A stretch of DNA of 64,000 bases from Candidatus Poribacteria bacterium. GTDB taxonomy: Bacteria > Poribacteria > WGA-4E > WGA-3G. Positions 48,741-57,650 of this stretch are shown in pieces. The stretch covers positions 1 through 64,000 of the forward strand of contig JAJEDB010000078.1 of NCBI GenBank assembly GCA_022821725.1. The letters run 5' to 3'. The translations under genes and the position numbers were made by a program. The notes under the pieces were generated by a model. That model worked only from the letters and a program-made list of their open reading frames with translations. It made no database searches and had not been told where the DNA came from. Every line of letters begins with the position of its first letter. Position 1 is the stretch's first letter.

Positions 48741-49008
48741 AAAAACCTCCTAAGTTTGCGGGGATCTGCCGTCCCCACTGGGTTTTCGCGTCCACCTCTT
48801 TCATGTCTGCATCAGACTCTCAACACGAGAGAACCCGCTGTGCAAATCGAGAGGTGTGTCGTATCCAGTATTGTGTGTGTAACTCCCGATGAACGTTTTT
48901 CATCAGAATTGATGCAAATATTTTACCACAGAAACAATTGAATTTCAAGTTTTTATAACACGCCTCTTACCGGATGTCAAGAAAATTGTAGATTCAGGAC
49001 GGGTTCTG

Positions 49009-49017
49009 TGATATAAA
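49009..49017 (+). promoter_or_regulatory. Extended -10 element before kinase-like gene
   Basis: TG-A-TATAAA (49009-49017) looks like an extended -10 site 19 bases before GTG 49036; no good -35 is at 17 bases. Confidence 0.35.
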
Positions 49018-49035
49018 AGGTCAGGAGGCACACAG

Positions 49036-50088
49036 GTGAACCATCTGATTGATCAGATCGCAACGCATTTCAAAACAGAGGTAGCGGCTCTGAAACTTGA
49101 ACCGATTCAGCACGGCAGTCAGCGAAAACACAATGTCTGTCGTTTAAAAATCGGTTCCGTGAACTACCTACTCAAACAGCACGACATCACCACCCCCGTC
49201 GTTGAAGCAGGCTATACCCCTCGTGAGATTGAATCCACTGTCCTGTCCGTATTACACCGCAATGGGTGTCGTGTTCCGCAAATTGTTTGGAAATTGGAAG
49301 CCTCACATGCCCTGTTGTTGGAATGGTGTGGCGACTTGACACTGGATGCCATGGCACAAAGCCGACCCTTGTCTGCTCTCACCTCCATTTTGCGGACTGC
49401 ACTTACGGAGCTCTGTCGGGTTGAAACCGTTTTCGCAGAAAACATGGAACTTCTTACCCCCTACGCCTTCCGCTTTGATCTGAACGTTACCCTGCAACGT
49501 TTACTTGAACAAGGCAGAAAAACCCTCGGTTATCTTTGTGGTGCCATGCCCTCATCACAAACGGCACATCTTGATGCCCTGTGGACGGCGCTTTCCAACC
49601 GACTCCAAACGGCGCCACCGACTTTTGATAGCCTCGACTACCAGAGTCGAAACATCGTGATTTCCGATGACATCCCTTTTTTCATTGACTTTTCGAGTGT
49701 TGGCTGGGATTGGCAGGAACGGCGGTTGGTCCAATTTTTCAATAGTATCGGGGCAAACCAAGAAGGGACAAACTTCGTCTCGTTGTTAAATCGGGAGTTG
49801 GTCGAGGCTTATGCAGTGTGGGTTGCCGCACATCGTGAAACCTGTTCACCTGCGGAGATAGCGGCGCGTGTTGACAGTCATCATCTCCTCTTTTATCTAT
49901 CCGTAATCCATCGAATTTTGTGTGCCGTTGCGCAGCCTGAAGCCCCCGAAAGCAAAACACTTTTCAAGGCGTGGGGTGATCTCAAGGCGAGATACCAAAG
50001 CGCGCTGCGGCAGGTGATTCATACGGGGCTGAGCGACGGGGTTTACACAACTCAAATTCGAGAGATGATTGCCAATCGAAGTTCGTGA
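49036..50088 (+). CDS. Aminoglycoside phosphotransferase/CotS-fold kinase-like protein
   Basis: This 350-residue protein has the APH-type kinase layout: an N-lobe with Y-L-L-K-Q-H (ATP-binding Lys) near residue 47, a hinge A-L-L-L-E-W near 93, a catalytic-loop equivalent L-D-Y-Q-S-R-N-I near 203 (H-G-D-x-H-x-x-N is usual; the Asp and Asn are kept), and F-F-I-D-F near 217. It probably phosphorylates a small molecule. GTG 49036 is chosen for AGGAGG at 49023-49028. Nothing ties it to drug resistance. Confidence 0.72.
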   Translation: MNHLIDQIATHFKTEVAALKLEPIQHGSQRKHNVCRLKIGSVNYLLKQHDITTPVVEAGYTPREIESTVLSVLHRNGCRVPQIVWKLEASHALLLEWCGDLTLDAMAQSRPLSALTSILRTALTELCRVETVFAENMELLTPYAFRFDLNVTLQRLLEQGRKTLGYLCGAMPSSQTAHLDALWTALSNRLQTAPPTFDSLDYQSRNIVISDDIPFFIDFSSVGWDWQERRLVQFFNSIGANQEGTNFVSLLNRELVEAYAVWVAAHRETCSPAEIAARVDSHHLLFYLSVIHRILCAVAQPEAPESKTLFKAWGDLKARYQSALRQVIHTGLSDGVYTTQIREMIANRSS

Positions 50089-50458
50089 GCGGTCAGTCAT
50101 CAGCGGCCGGCGATTGGGGACGAAGTAAGGGGGGAATCAGCGGAACTTTATAGTGAATCCAAAAAATAAATGGACATTCGCCGCGCCCCCGGTAGGTGCG
50201 GTTTCCCAACCAGGGTTCCCACCCGTTACTGGGAAGGGACACCGGTGCGGAGTGCGCAATTAATTCTAAACTTTATTATAATAACCCAAGTTGCTACTAA
50301 CGCACTTTGCACGTTTGAAAAATTCTTTTCAGCATCTTTCTTCACCCCAGAGGGGTGATATGTCTATAGAAAGCGGTGTATTCAAACCCTCGCACTCCAG
50401 CGGAGTGCTATGTCTATGGTAGGTGGCAACTTGCGTTATAATAGGATAAGTTTGAACA
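50089..50458. other. Intergenic stretch filled with repeats
   Basis: No gene is seen. It contains the long GGTAGGTGCGGTTT repeat (50185-50250) and two hairpin repeats, ACCCCAGAGGGGTGATATG (50342-50366) and CACTCCAGCGGAGTGC (50393-50419). Confidence 0.65.
50185..50250 (+). repeat. GGTAGGTGCGGTTT repeat, long copy 2
   Basis: Near-identical to 10697-10758 from CCCGGTAGGTGCGG through ACTGGGAAGGGACACCG. Confidence 0.75.
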
Positions 50459-50860
50459 TCACTCCTTAATTGTATCCTTAAGAATTGTGCTCTCAAGTTC
50501 AATAAGAAACGCTTGTATTTCAGGGGTTGATGGTTTGGTCGTATGAAACGCTGTCTGATACGATTTCAGCACTCTGTAAAGGGATGTGAGATGGACTTTC
50601 CGTTTCTGGGTTGCCTCGCGCACGTTTGCAAAGACTGCGATTACCTGATCTTCTGAGATACCATCAGGACGATTTTTCGACTTAAGATGGTTTTCTACAC
50701 CGTTTAGCGCGCGTCCTGCCATCCAATAGCGGGCACCTTCAGACCCACCGACGCGGCGATAAACGATGCCACCTGCGATTAAACTGACCGCCACAACTGC
50801 TAACACGAAAGTCAGGACTCTTCTATAACAGCCGCCTATTTTTTTGTTTGTGCTCGCCAT
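50459..50860 (-). CDS. Small membrane-anchored hypothetical protein
   Basis: This 133-residue protein has one transmembrane segment (about residues 13-31) and a basic, helical outer or periplasmic part (V-E-N-H-L-K-S-K-N-R-P-D-G-I-S-E-D-Q-V). No family is recognised. It starts six bases after the amidohydrolase gene, so the two are probably co-transcribed. Confidence 0.6.
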   Translation of the reverse strand: MASTNKKIGGCYRRVLTFVLAVVAVSLIAGGIVYRRVGGSEGARYWMAGRALNGVENHLKSKNRPDGISEDQVIAVFANVREATQKRKVHLTSLYRVLKSYQTAFHTTKPSTPEIQAFLIELESTILKDTIKE

Positions 50861-50866
50861 ATCGGT

Positions 50867-51994
50867 TTAAATTTTTCCTTCACGTATCGTTAATGCCGCT
50901 TTCAATTTTTTGTTCCCGATAAACTTGTTGCCGTGTGTATCGAAGAATTCAAATTCACCGTCCAGTACTTCAAAGACTGCGACATCCGCGAGGGTCCCAA
51001 CTTTCAGATGACCGAGTTGCGCCTCACGGTGGATGGCTTTTGCGGCACTGAAGGTTGCCTTCTCAATCACTTCTTCCAGTGAGAGTCCCAAATGCATCAA
51101 CTTCGACAGGACGGTCGGTAAATCGTAGACGGGACCGTTGATGTTCCCTGTATGAAGATCGGTGCTGATAACGTCAGAGATGAACCCCTGTTCCATGGCG
51201 CGTTGTGCAACCTCATAATGGAAACTGCCCGCCCCGTGTCCGACATCAAAGATAATCCCGTCCTCGCGCGCCTTCCAGGCTTCAGGGATCACGCGCCCCT
51301 TCTCATCAACAATATTATCACCGTTGCCTTGGAAACAGTGGGTAATCACATCGCCTGGGCGGAGTAATCGCAGAATATCAGGCAGCGGCACCCCTGCACC
51401 GATATGACACATGACGGGCGTTTCTGCCCGTTCGGCGGCTTCAATGGCAAGTTTCAGCGGTTCAACCCCGTTGTCGCCAACCTGCATTTTTCCCTGACGC
51501 ACCTTGACCCCCACTGTCATATCACGATGCGCTTGTAAGGTCTCCGCAACGCGACCCGGATTGGCGTAAGCCATATCGTGCATTTCACCGACAGGCCCAT
51601 AGACAAGCCCAATGCCGGAGATGTGGATATAGGTGAGGATGTTCGTCTGCGCCGGTTCGGCGATGAATTCACGGAAACCGGGAAACGTCACCCAACTTGG
51701 GCTGCCAGCATCGACAACGGTGGTGGTGCCGGCTGTTGGGCAAACCGCGTCGGCTCTGATGCCCCATGTCGTTACACCGTGATAGACATGCGTGTGGATA
51801 TCCACGAGTCCCGGTGTCACGAATTTATCCTTAACATTGATGGTTTGCGTCGCTGCGCCTTCCGGAATGTCCTGTTCAATCGCAGCGATGACACCGCCCG
51901 TAATTGCGACATCTCGCCTTGCATTCAGATGCTGGGCGGCGTCAATGACAATGCCACCTTTTAGTAGAATGTCGTAATTCATTTCCGTACCCAT
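50867..51994 (-). CDS. Amidohydrolase-superfamily metalloenzyme
   Basis: This 375-residue protein has an amidohydrolase barrel: V-T-P-G-L-V-D-I-H-T-H-V-Y near residue 58 (two metal His), a possible lysine ligand in V-G-V-K-V-R-Q near 161, M-C-H-I-G near 197, I-T-H-C-F-Q-G near 217, and a metal Asp in S-T-D-L-H near 280. It resembles the COG3964 (EF_0837-like) group, predicted amidohydrolases or deacetylases, not true dihydroorotases. ATG 51994 lies seven bases after the queE stop; a second ATG at 51982 is an alternative start. Confidence 0.83.
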   Translation of the reverse strand: MGTEMNYDILLKGGIVIDAAQHLNARRDVAITGGVIAAIEQDIPEGAATQTINVKDKFVTPGLVDIHTHVYHGVTTWGIRADAVCPTAGTTTVVDAGSPSWVTFPGFREFIAEPAQTNILTYIHISGIGLVYGPVGEMHDMAYANPGRVAETLQAHRDMTVGVKVRQGKMQVGDNGVEPLKLAIEAAERAETPVMCHIGAGVPLPDILRLLRPGDVITHCFQGNGDNIVDEKGRVIPEAWKAREDGIIFDVGHGAGSFHYEVAQRAMEQGFISDVISTDLHTGNINGPVYDLPTVLSKLMHLGLSLEEVIEKATFSAAKAIHREAQLGHLKVGTLADVAVFEVLDGEFEFFDTHGNKFIGNKKLKAALTIREGKI

Positions 51995-52000
51995 TACTGC

Positions 52001-52681
52001 TTAGACGCCACGTGTGTCTCCCCATATATCTACGTGCACGCGAGGGGAATAGCGATAGCCGTTCTCTTTACAGAGATCCACCAACCATTCCTGTTTCTGT
52101 CGTAGCACGGCAGGTGTTGTCCCTTGCGGCATCAAGAGGATAGTCTCAGCGGGAATATCGACCTCTGTCTGTAAGGCTTGGATCTCCGCTAAATCTTCAG
52201 GGGTGTCCACGACAAATTTCACTTGGCATGGATATTGATCCAAAAACTTTCGGATAACGTCGAGACGGATGCGTCCACGTTCGTGACGTTTGAAAAACCG
52301 GTTGTCTGTTGGCGGATTAGAGTTACGCAACTTAGGACTCATGGAAATAAGATGTGCGGAAACTGCTGCAAAAAGCGTGGCGTTCGTTTCAATGGTGATG
52401 TGATGCCCACGTTTATCCAGTTCACAACAGAGTTCCATCAACTCCCTCGCCTGAATAAACGGCTCTCCACCGGTAATAACGACGTGCTTACAGCCGTATT
52501 GCGAGATGGCAGCAACGCTTTCAGCGACAGAGATGTTCCGATCTTCAGGCTTCCAAGATGTGTAAGGTGTATCACACCAAACACATCTCAGATTACAATA
52601 ACTCGTTCGGAAGAAAACGGAGGGGACACCGATAAGTTGTCCTTCTCCCTGAATGGTATGGAAGAGTTCGCTAAATTTCAT
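52001..52681 (-). CDS. queE: 7-carboxy-7-deazaguanine synthase QueE
   Basis: QueE (226 residues) is a radical SAM enzyme making CDG, a precursor of queuosine and other 7-deazapurines. It has F-H-T-I-Q-G-E-G near the N terminus, the cluster motif C-N-L-R-C-V-W-C (C-x3-C-x2-C) near residue 29-36, V-I-T-G-G-E-P near 68, and E-T-N-A-T near 98. No other queuosine gene is nearby. Its ATG follows a type A leader. Confidence 0.94.
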   Translation of the reverse strand: MKFSELFHTIQGEGQLIGVPSVFFRTSYCNLRCVWCDTPYTSWKPEDRNISVAESVAAISQYGCKHVVITGGEPFIQARELMELCCELDKRGHHITIETNATLFAAVSAHLISMSPKLRNSNPPTDNRFFKRHERGRIRLDVIRKFLDQYPCQVKFVVDTPEDLAEIQALQTEVDIPAETILLMPQGTTPAVLRQKQEWLVDLCKENGYRYSPRVHVDIWGDTRGV

Positions 52682-52701
52682 TTTTTAAATTTACCTTGCG
52701 G
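52682..52701 (-). promoter_or_regulatory. A-rich start-codon leader, type A (queE)
   Basis: On the minus strand CCGCAAGGTAAATTTAAAAA abuts the queE ATG; one base pair differs from the leader at 10787-10806. Confidence 0.65.
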
Positions 52702-52821
52702 ATAGGTATCCTGGTTCCGGATTTAGCGGTTTTCGTGTTCGAGTCGTTCTCCATTTCATTCCGAACTGGGTTTTCTAACTTTCAAATTGTAGTGGTGCGA
52801 GGTAGCGATTTCCGCGAACGA

Positions 52822-53193
52822 TTAAGCCTCAATGAGTTCAATTTGAACGTTGTCGGGTCCTTTGAAAAACGCCATCATGAGTCCATTGGGTTTCAAATCT
52901 TCAAGTTCTGCGCCCTTCGCTTGAAGCTGCGCGACCTCAGCGTCCAGGTCTTCTACGGTAAAAGCGAGTTGATAAACACCCCAACGTGGATTCCCGCTGG
53001 TGTCCTCGACTTCCATATCTCCGAACTTCGGTGAGAGGAAGATCCCTGCGCTACCAATTTCCATCCGGACGATGGGTAACCCGCGGACCTCTACCCTTTC
53101 CGTGACCTTTCCATCAAACATCTCTTCATAATAACGAACTGCACCCTCTAAATCTTCACAACGAAGATGAACGTGGTGAAATGTAACTGCCAT
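52822..53193 (-). CDS. VOC (glyoxalase/dioxygenase-fold) protein
   Basis: This 123-residue protein has the vicinal-oxygen-chelate fold: F-H-H-V-H-L-R-C-E-D-L near the start, A-V-R-Y-Y-E-E-M-F, Y-Q-L-A-F-T-V-E-D-L near 75, and a closing D-N-V-Q-I-E-L-I-E. Putative metal ligands (His near the N terminus and Glu near residue 120) are present. The substrate is unknown. It is expressed away from the STAS gene. Confidence 0.85.
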   Translation of the reverse strand: MAVTFHHVHLRCEDLEGAVRYYEEMFDGKVTERVEVRGLPIVRMEIGSAGIFLSPKFGDMEVEDTSGNPRWGVYQLAFTVEDLDAEVAQLQAKGAELEDLKPNGLMMAFFKGPDNVQIELIEA

Positions 53194-53217
53194 TGTTAAA
53201 ATTTCCTTTCTTTATAA

Positions 53218-53342
53218 GACTTACGCAGTTTCCCCGTTTTCGCGCGGTCTTCGGTTCGTAGTAGCACAATGGCGCAAGTCGCGTGTGGACTTGCGGGACA
53301 ATGCGCGTTCTTGGGGAATATCTCGTCAATTTTGCATAAGCC
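53218..53342 (+). repeat. MITE-like element, copy 2
   Basis: It begins GACTTACGCAG, carries GGTTCGTAGTAGCACAAT, and ends TTTGCATAAGCC, the same ends and core as 2662-2780. The body between them differs more. Confidence 0.55.
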
Positions 53343-53569
53343 TTGCTTGGAACAAACGCGTCTGTCACGCGCCAATTAAAATGTGGTATTCGGAAATTAT
53401 CACACAACCTCTGGATTGTGTCAAATTATTTTTTAGTTCTGCACTCTCTTAAAAAGGTTGAAGAATTATCCGTAAGATGGATTATTTATAAAAAAAATAA
53501 AAAAAAACTAACTTTTCTCAAGGAAATGCGTCTAAAGTAACGAACACGTCAATAGAACATTCAAAATTG

Positions 53570-53598
53570 TTGTTTAAAAAGTAAAAAAATAATATACA
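53570..53598 (+). promoter_or_regulatory. Possible promoter of STAS gene
   Basis: TTGTTT (53570-53575), 17-base spacer, TATACA (53593-53598) in an A-rich context. GGAGAAAATA leads into ATG 53631. Confidence 0.45.
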
Positions 53599-53630
53599 CT
53601 TTCAATGTTTTCCTAAAAAAGGAGAAAATA

Positions 53631-53972
53631 ATGTCAACGCAAATTCGCCAACAAGGCAGCGTAGCGATTTTAGAACCCAGTGGAAAATTGGTAGGAACCT
53701 CCGCATTAGAATTACGAGAGGTAATCGCCCCGCAAATAGAGACTTACGACGAGCCACGTATCCTCATCAACTTCGAGAACGTCAATATGATCGACAGTTC
53801 AGGACTCGGTGCCCTCATGGAGGCACGTGCGATCGCAACCCGAAAGAACGGGCGCATTGGTGTTATCCATGTCGGCAAACATATCAAAAACTTGGTCGTT
53901 CTGAGCCGTCTCGTGAGTATGTTTGAACATTACGACGATGAAGACGCAGCGGTTTTAGGACTATCCGCATAG
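53631..53972 (+). CDS. STAS-domain anti-sigma factor antagonist
   Basis: This 113-residue protein is a single STAS domain of the SpoIIAA/RsbV type, which frees a sigma factor by binding its anti-sigma kinase when unphosphorylated. The phosphorylation loop reads N-M-I-D-S-S-G-L-G (residues 52-60; S56 or S57 accepts phosphate). AAAGGAGA before the ATG is a strong ribosome site. No anti-sigma kinase or phosphatase gene lies nearby, so its partner is elsewhere. A good terminator follows. Confidence 0.9.
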   Translation: MSTQIRQQGSVAILEPSGKLVGTSALELREVIAPQIETYDEPRILINFENVNMIDSSGLGALMEARAIATRKNGRIGVIHVGKHIKNLVVLSRLVSMFEHYDDEDAAVLGLSA

Positions 53973-53994
53973 AACGCAGCGTTCAACGTATCTC

Positions 53995-54023
53995 AAAAGG
54001 GACTGGTTTTACCGGTCCCTTTT
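53995..54023 (+). terminator. Intrinsic terminator of STAS gene
   Basis: AAAAGGGACTGG (53995-54006) pairs with CCGGTCCCTTTT (54012-54023) around TTTTA, with one G-U pair, and is followed by TTCTTG; the T tract continues the right arm. Confidence 0.8.
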
Positions 54024-54042
54024 TTCTTGAAGGTGCCACAAC

Positions 54043-56313
54043 ATGTCGCTGGAAAAGTGGACAACGCTCCAAACTGAACATATCCAATACCTTTCCGAAA
54101 CCCTTGCGAAACGGGAACTCGCTGCGGTCGGGCAACTGGAACCGATCGCGGATTTTGAGGAACTCTTCACGTTTGACGAAGCACACCCGACACCGACCGA
54201 ATTCACGCCAGAATACCCTGCGTGGCGGTTGGAATCTGTCGCCGCACGGGTCATAGAGGCGGTCGCGATTGCAGCCCACGAACCGCTTACGGAGCTGGGA
54301 TACCGCGAACTCGCACGTATCCTGTCAGGGCACGCTGAATATCTCTATACCTATCCAGACGGTGAACCGCGTCCGAGACTCGAAGCAGGCAGCGCCTTGG
54401 CATTGGCGGGGAGCGTCTGTGCGTCGCTTCCGCAATCGGCACTCTGGCGACTTGCCGGATTTGGAAGGATTTCGGGGGTGTTGGCGGAGGTCGCACCTGC
54501 ACCGACGGATTCGCATCTCACCCGACCGATTGATGTTGCCTTCTCGCTGGCGAACGAGCGGAACCTTCCGATCTTGGCAGCCGCGGTGAACGCCTATAAT
54601 ACCGTTCTTAAACGCAACTTCACGCCGCAGCGTCAATACAATTTTCCCTTCAGCGATAGCGACTTTTTTGAGGCTCTGAATTTGGATTTTCCGGGGATGG
54701 AAGCCGTGAAAGCCGCCATTTTTGGCGAAACTTGTGAGCCAAAACTTGCTGTTAGCAGTGGCGAAACTTGTGAGCCAAAACTTGCTGTTAAAAGTGGCGA
54801 AACTTGTGAGCCAAAACCTGTTGTTAGAAGTGCGGACGATGTAGCCGCAGCCAAATCCGCATACACCGTCTTTCGGAGAGAATTTTTAGATGCACAGATT
54901 GAACAAAAATCAATCCCACTGACAGACAGCTCCGATACCTATACGACTGCGAAAACCTACCTCGAATGCCTGCTCCGGTTGTCCATCCATCCGACACCCG
55001 CTATCACAGCGACGACAGAGATCGGTATTGCGGCACACCTCTTTCCCGAATTCCCTGGAAGTGAACAACTGCGTCTCCTCGCGCTGCGTCGCTATAAATG
55101 GATAATGGAGACGTTTTTTCATTCAGATGGCTTTCACAAGGATCGGACACTCCGTTCCCACGTTGAGGCGATTGCGGATGCTGTCAGATTCCTATCTGTT
55201 GGAGAAGAACCCGTGACGTCTGCCTGCTCCCTCGCAGAGATACAGACATCGCTGGAAAGACAAGTCGAAGCGTGTATGCGTCTGCGTCAACCCGATAACG
55301 CGTTTCCACCGCTCGGCCCGCTTCCTGCGCCGAACTTCGATGCCGCTGAACTCTGCACGATTGTCGATAAGGACTTCCGACGTGAGGGTTTTCCATCCAC
55401 TAATACCCCCTCACACGCCCTTCCTGAGACGGGTTGCTATGTCATGCGGGACAGTTGGGAACCCGAGGCACAATACCTATTTTTCGATGCACATCCATCT
55501 GAAAAACCGAGCCACACCGACACATCAATTTTCGTGTTGCACGCCCATGGCCGACACCTGACAACGGGTTCCGTTGGTGTGCTTGAGACCACCCACTCGG
55601 AGCCTGATGCACTTAACACACGATGGATAACGACACCCGCATTCGATTTCGTTGAAAAATGGGATCTTTTGACAGCAGCTCTCGGCAACGTGCAAACCGT
55701 GCCAAAAACGGCTGAGGCGCATCACAAACGCGCTATTTTCTATCTTAAAGGTGAATACTTCGTCCTGCACGATCTCGTTCTCGGTGCGGGTGCGTACACA
55801 TTGGAGCAGGTATTTCGTCTCGATCGAAAGGTTGCCCCTTATATCGTTTCCGAAGCAGGGAACATACGGACGCAGGAACCGCATCGTAGCAATCTGTTCA
55901 TCGGTGCGGTAGGGACACCCGATCTTTCGGTAACATCGAGCGGGAACAGTATTACGTATCGGAAGCATCGGGAATCGCCAATGGCAGTGAACACAGTGCT
56001 GGTGCCGATGAAGCCTGAAGTGGAAGTGCGTCCGACGCTTTCCGCTATTGAGGTGCTTACCGATCCTGATGTTTTAGGGACAGGTTTCACCCTCCGGTTA
56101 CCCAACGCGACGGATACGTTCCTCATCTCTGATGATGGCTTGGCGGAGATGTCTACCCCAGATATTCGGTGTGTCGGTGAATTTCTCTTCTTACGGCGCG
56201 ACACCTCCGGTGCAGCCGTTCAATTCGTGATGCTGAATGGGCGATTTCTGCAGGTGGATGGGAGGGTCCTTGCCGATTTTGACAAAGCCTGCGAGAGTTA
56301 TGTACGGATGTAA
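54043..56313 (+). CDS. Heparinase II/III-like polysaccharide lyase-type protein
   Basis: This 756-residue protein has an alpha-helical first half and a beta-sandwich second half of the heparinase II/III type: G-C-Y-V-M-R-D-S-W near residue 464, S-H-T-D-T-S-I-F-V-L-H-A-H-G-R-H-L near 490 (catalytic-region His), and F-Y-L-K-G-E-Y-F-V-L-H-D near 565. Family members cleave acidic polysaccharides by elimination. No signal peptide is seen, so it may be cytoplasmic. Three 12-residue repeats are inserted at 228-263. The start is only 20 bases after the STAS terminator. Confidence 0.75.
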   Translation: MSLEKWTTLQTEHIQYLSETLAKRELAAVGQLEPIADFEELFTFDEAHPTPTEFTPEYPAWRLESVAARVIEAVAIAAHEPLTELGYRELARILSGHAEYLYTYPDGEPRPRLEAGSALALAGSVCASLPQSALWRLAGFGRISGVLAEVAPAPTDSHLTRPIDVAFSLANERNLPILAAAVNAYNTVLKRNFTPQRQYNFPFSDSDFFEALNLDFPGMEAVKAAIFGETCEPKLAVSSGETCEPKLAVKSGETCEPKPVVRSADDVAAAKSAYTVFRREFLDAQIEQKSIPLTDSSDTYTTAKTYLECLLRLSIHPTPAITATTEIGIAAHLFPEFPGSEQLRLLALRRYKWIMETFFHSDGFHKDRTLRSHVEAIADAVRFLSVGEEPVTSACSLAEIQTSLERQVEACMRLRQPDNAFPPLGPLPAPNFDAAELCTIVDKDFRREGFPSTNTPSHALPETGCYVMRDSWEPEAQYLFFDAHPSEKPSHTDTSIFVLHAHGRHLTTGSVGVLETTHSEPDALNTRWITTPAFDFVEKWDLLTAALGNVQTVPKTAEAHHKRAIFYLKGEYFVLHDLVLGAGAYTLEQVFRLDRKVAPYIVSEAGNIRTQEPHRSNLFIGAVGTPDLSVTSSGNSITYRKHRESPMAVNTVLVPMKPEVEVRPTLSAIEVLTDPDVLGTGFTLRLPNATDTFLISDDGLAEMSTPDIRCVGEFLFLRRDTSGAAVQFVMLNGRFLQVDGRVLADFDKACESYVRM
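54724..54831 (+). repeat. Three tandem 36-bp repeats in heparinase-like gene
   Basis: Units 54724-54759, 54760-54795 and 54796-54831 share GGCGAAACTTGTGAGCCAAA and encode G-E-T-C-E-P-K-L-A-V-S-S and two variants. They keep the frame. Confidence 0.9.
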
Positions 56314-56371
56314 GGACTTATTGTCAGAATCAGAGTTTATAGGATTATAGCGTTTTTATGCCTGATCGTTG

Positions 56372-57535
56372 TCAATGTGTGAGGAGATACGATGTTGTCA
56401 GATGTTGGGGCTCAATTGGATATTCGCGAGGCAAATAAATTTCAACAGGGATACCGATTCCATCAAGGGACTTGCATATCAACGGGGCGACATCTGTCCA
56501 GTTTAAACCTCCGTTTGCACAGCCTAATGCAGCCATTGCTAGTGACTGGACCTCCTCTTTTTCAGAGTTTTTTTGTAGCCATTTCAAACCGGCCTCAATG
56601 TCTTCTATACGTGATTTTGCGCGCCAATCGCGCTTTGTTGCAAAAAGCAAAAACCACTTCATTGGATTTTTGACACTCATGTTGTGTGGTTTAATATCCA
56701 TCAACTCATCTGTGACCGATACCTCCCGTTTATAGATATAAGGACGGGCAGATGTGACTTTCTTTGAGCGACATGCATTCTCATATTCCACATAAACATC
56801 TGGAAATTGTTCTTTAGCACGCAATGCCAATCCCTTTCCCATAACCCCTTTAAGGTTGACTGTAACTGTTAATGTCTGTAGGTTAGAGAAAAATATATCG
56901 CCTCCGTCAATAAGCGAAATGTTCTGACCGATTTCAGTTCGTTTATGGGGTTGGAAGAACATATCAGGTTCAGAGTTAACCACAATTTTAGGATTGTTAA
57001 CAATTTTCTGTACATCATTTTGGATCATATCGTCAGCAACGTAAACTGAATGGATGTATGCCGGTTTGACGTAATTGGGGATCAAACATTCTGCCATCAT
57101 TTTACGCTTTGACCCATCAGAATTATTCCACCAGTCGTTCTGAATGATTGATTGTTGTTTCTTAAGAATTTTCAACCCCTTAGACAAACAGTAAAATTGT
57201 GTAATTTCATTGGCAGCATCCCCATCGGTGATGACAATATCCTGCTCATCCAATACTTTTTTATTAATACCAACAACAGCAAGATCCTTTAAGTCTGTTT
57301 GATGAATAGTGCGAAACATCATGGCATTGCGGGGTTGGAAGTATAAGTTGGCATAAATCCAGAGGCTTTTTCCATCTGTAGTTTTGGAGTTCCGTTGTTC
57401 AATGCCCTTGCCCTCATAAATAGAAGTAGGCCGTAGACCTTCTCCTTCGACTCTGTCAGAGGAAAATATTCCACTCTCAAGGATGGAAGGCAAGTTGTCT
57501 TTATGTGTAATGTAGTAGAGACTTTCTATTTTCAT
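56372..57535 (-). CDS. DarT-DarG fusion: DNA ADP-ribosyltransferase plus macrodomain
   Basis: This 387-residue protein joins toxin and antitoxin. Residues 1-200 match DarT (DUF4433): Y-Y-I-T-H-K-D-N-L-P-S-I-L near 7-19, Y-F-Q-P-R-N-A-M near 65, and M-A-E-C-L-I-P with the probable catalytic E149. Residues 210-375 match the DarG macrodomain: V-N-L-K-G-V-M-G-K-G-L-A-L near 226-238, F-A-T-K-R-D-W-R near 298, I-E-A-G-L near 312, and A-A-L-G-C-A-N-G-G-L-N-W near 332. DarT modifies thymidine in single-stranded DNA; DarG removes the mark. These are normally separate genes. GAGGAAG precedes the ATG. The C-terminal transcription-control domain of some DarG proteins is absent. Confidence 0.88.
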   Translation of the reverse strand: MKIESLYYITHKDNLPSILESGIFSSDRVEGEGLRPTSIYEGKGIEQRNSKTTDGKSLWIYANLYFQPRNAMMFRTIHQTDLKDLAVVGINKKVLDEQDIVITDGDAANEITQFYCLSKGLKILKKQQSIIQNDWWNNSDGSKRKMMAECLIPNYVKPAYIHSVYVADDMIQNDVQKIVNNPKIVVNSEPDMFFQPHKRTEIGQNISLIDGGDIFFSNLQTLTVTVNLKGVMGKGLALRAKEQFPDVYVEYENACRSKKVTSARPYIYKREVSVTDELMDIKPHNMSVKNPMKWFLLFATKRDWRAKSRIEDIEAGLKWLQKNSEKEEVQSLAMAALGCANGGLNWTDVAPLICKSLDGIGIPVEIYLPREYPIEPQHLTTSYLLTH

Positions 57536-57650
57536 GGTCTTCCTCTTTGCAATGATAATTTTGCTTTATTGAGTTAGGCGGTGATTATCTATCTTTGTTA
57601 ACGCTCTGCTTCTATGCTGGTTGCAGATGTGTAGTAAAGTTCAAACAAAT

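Larger units (their letters stand above)
53194..53630. other. AT-rich intergenic stretch with MITE-like element
   Basis: The first third is the MITE-like element (53218-53342). From 53400 to 53630 the sequence is markedly A/T-rich, unlike its surroundings, and ends in the promoter and ribosome site of the STAS gene. No gene is seen. Confidence 0.6.

Noticed and set aside
49036-50088. Aminoglycoside resistance gene
   Set aside because: The fold is kinase-like, but the catalytic loop differs from resistance enzymes and there is no resistance context.
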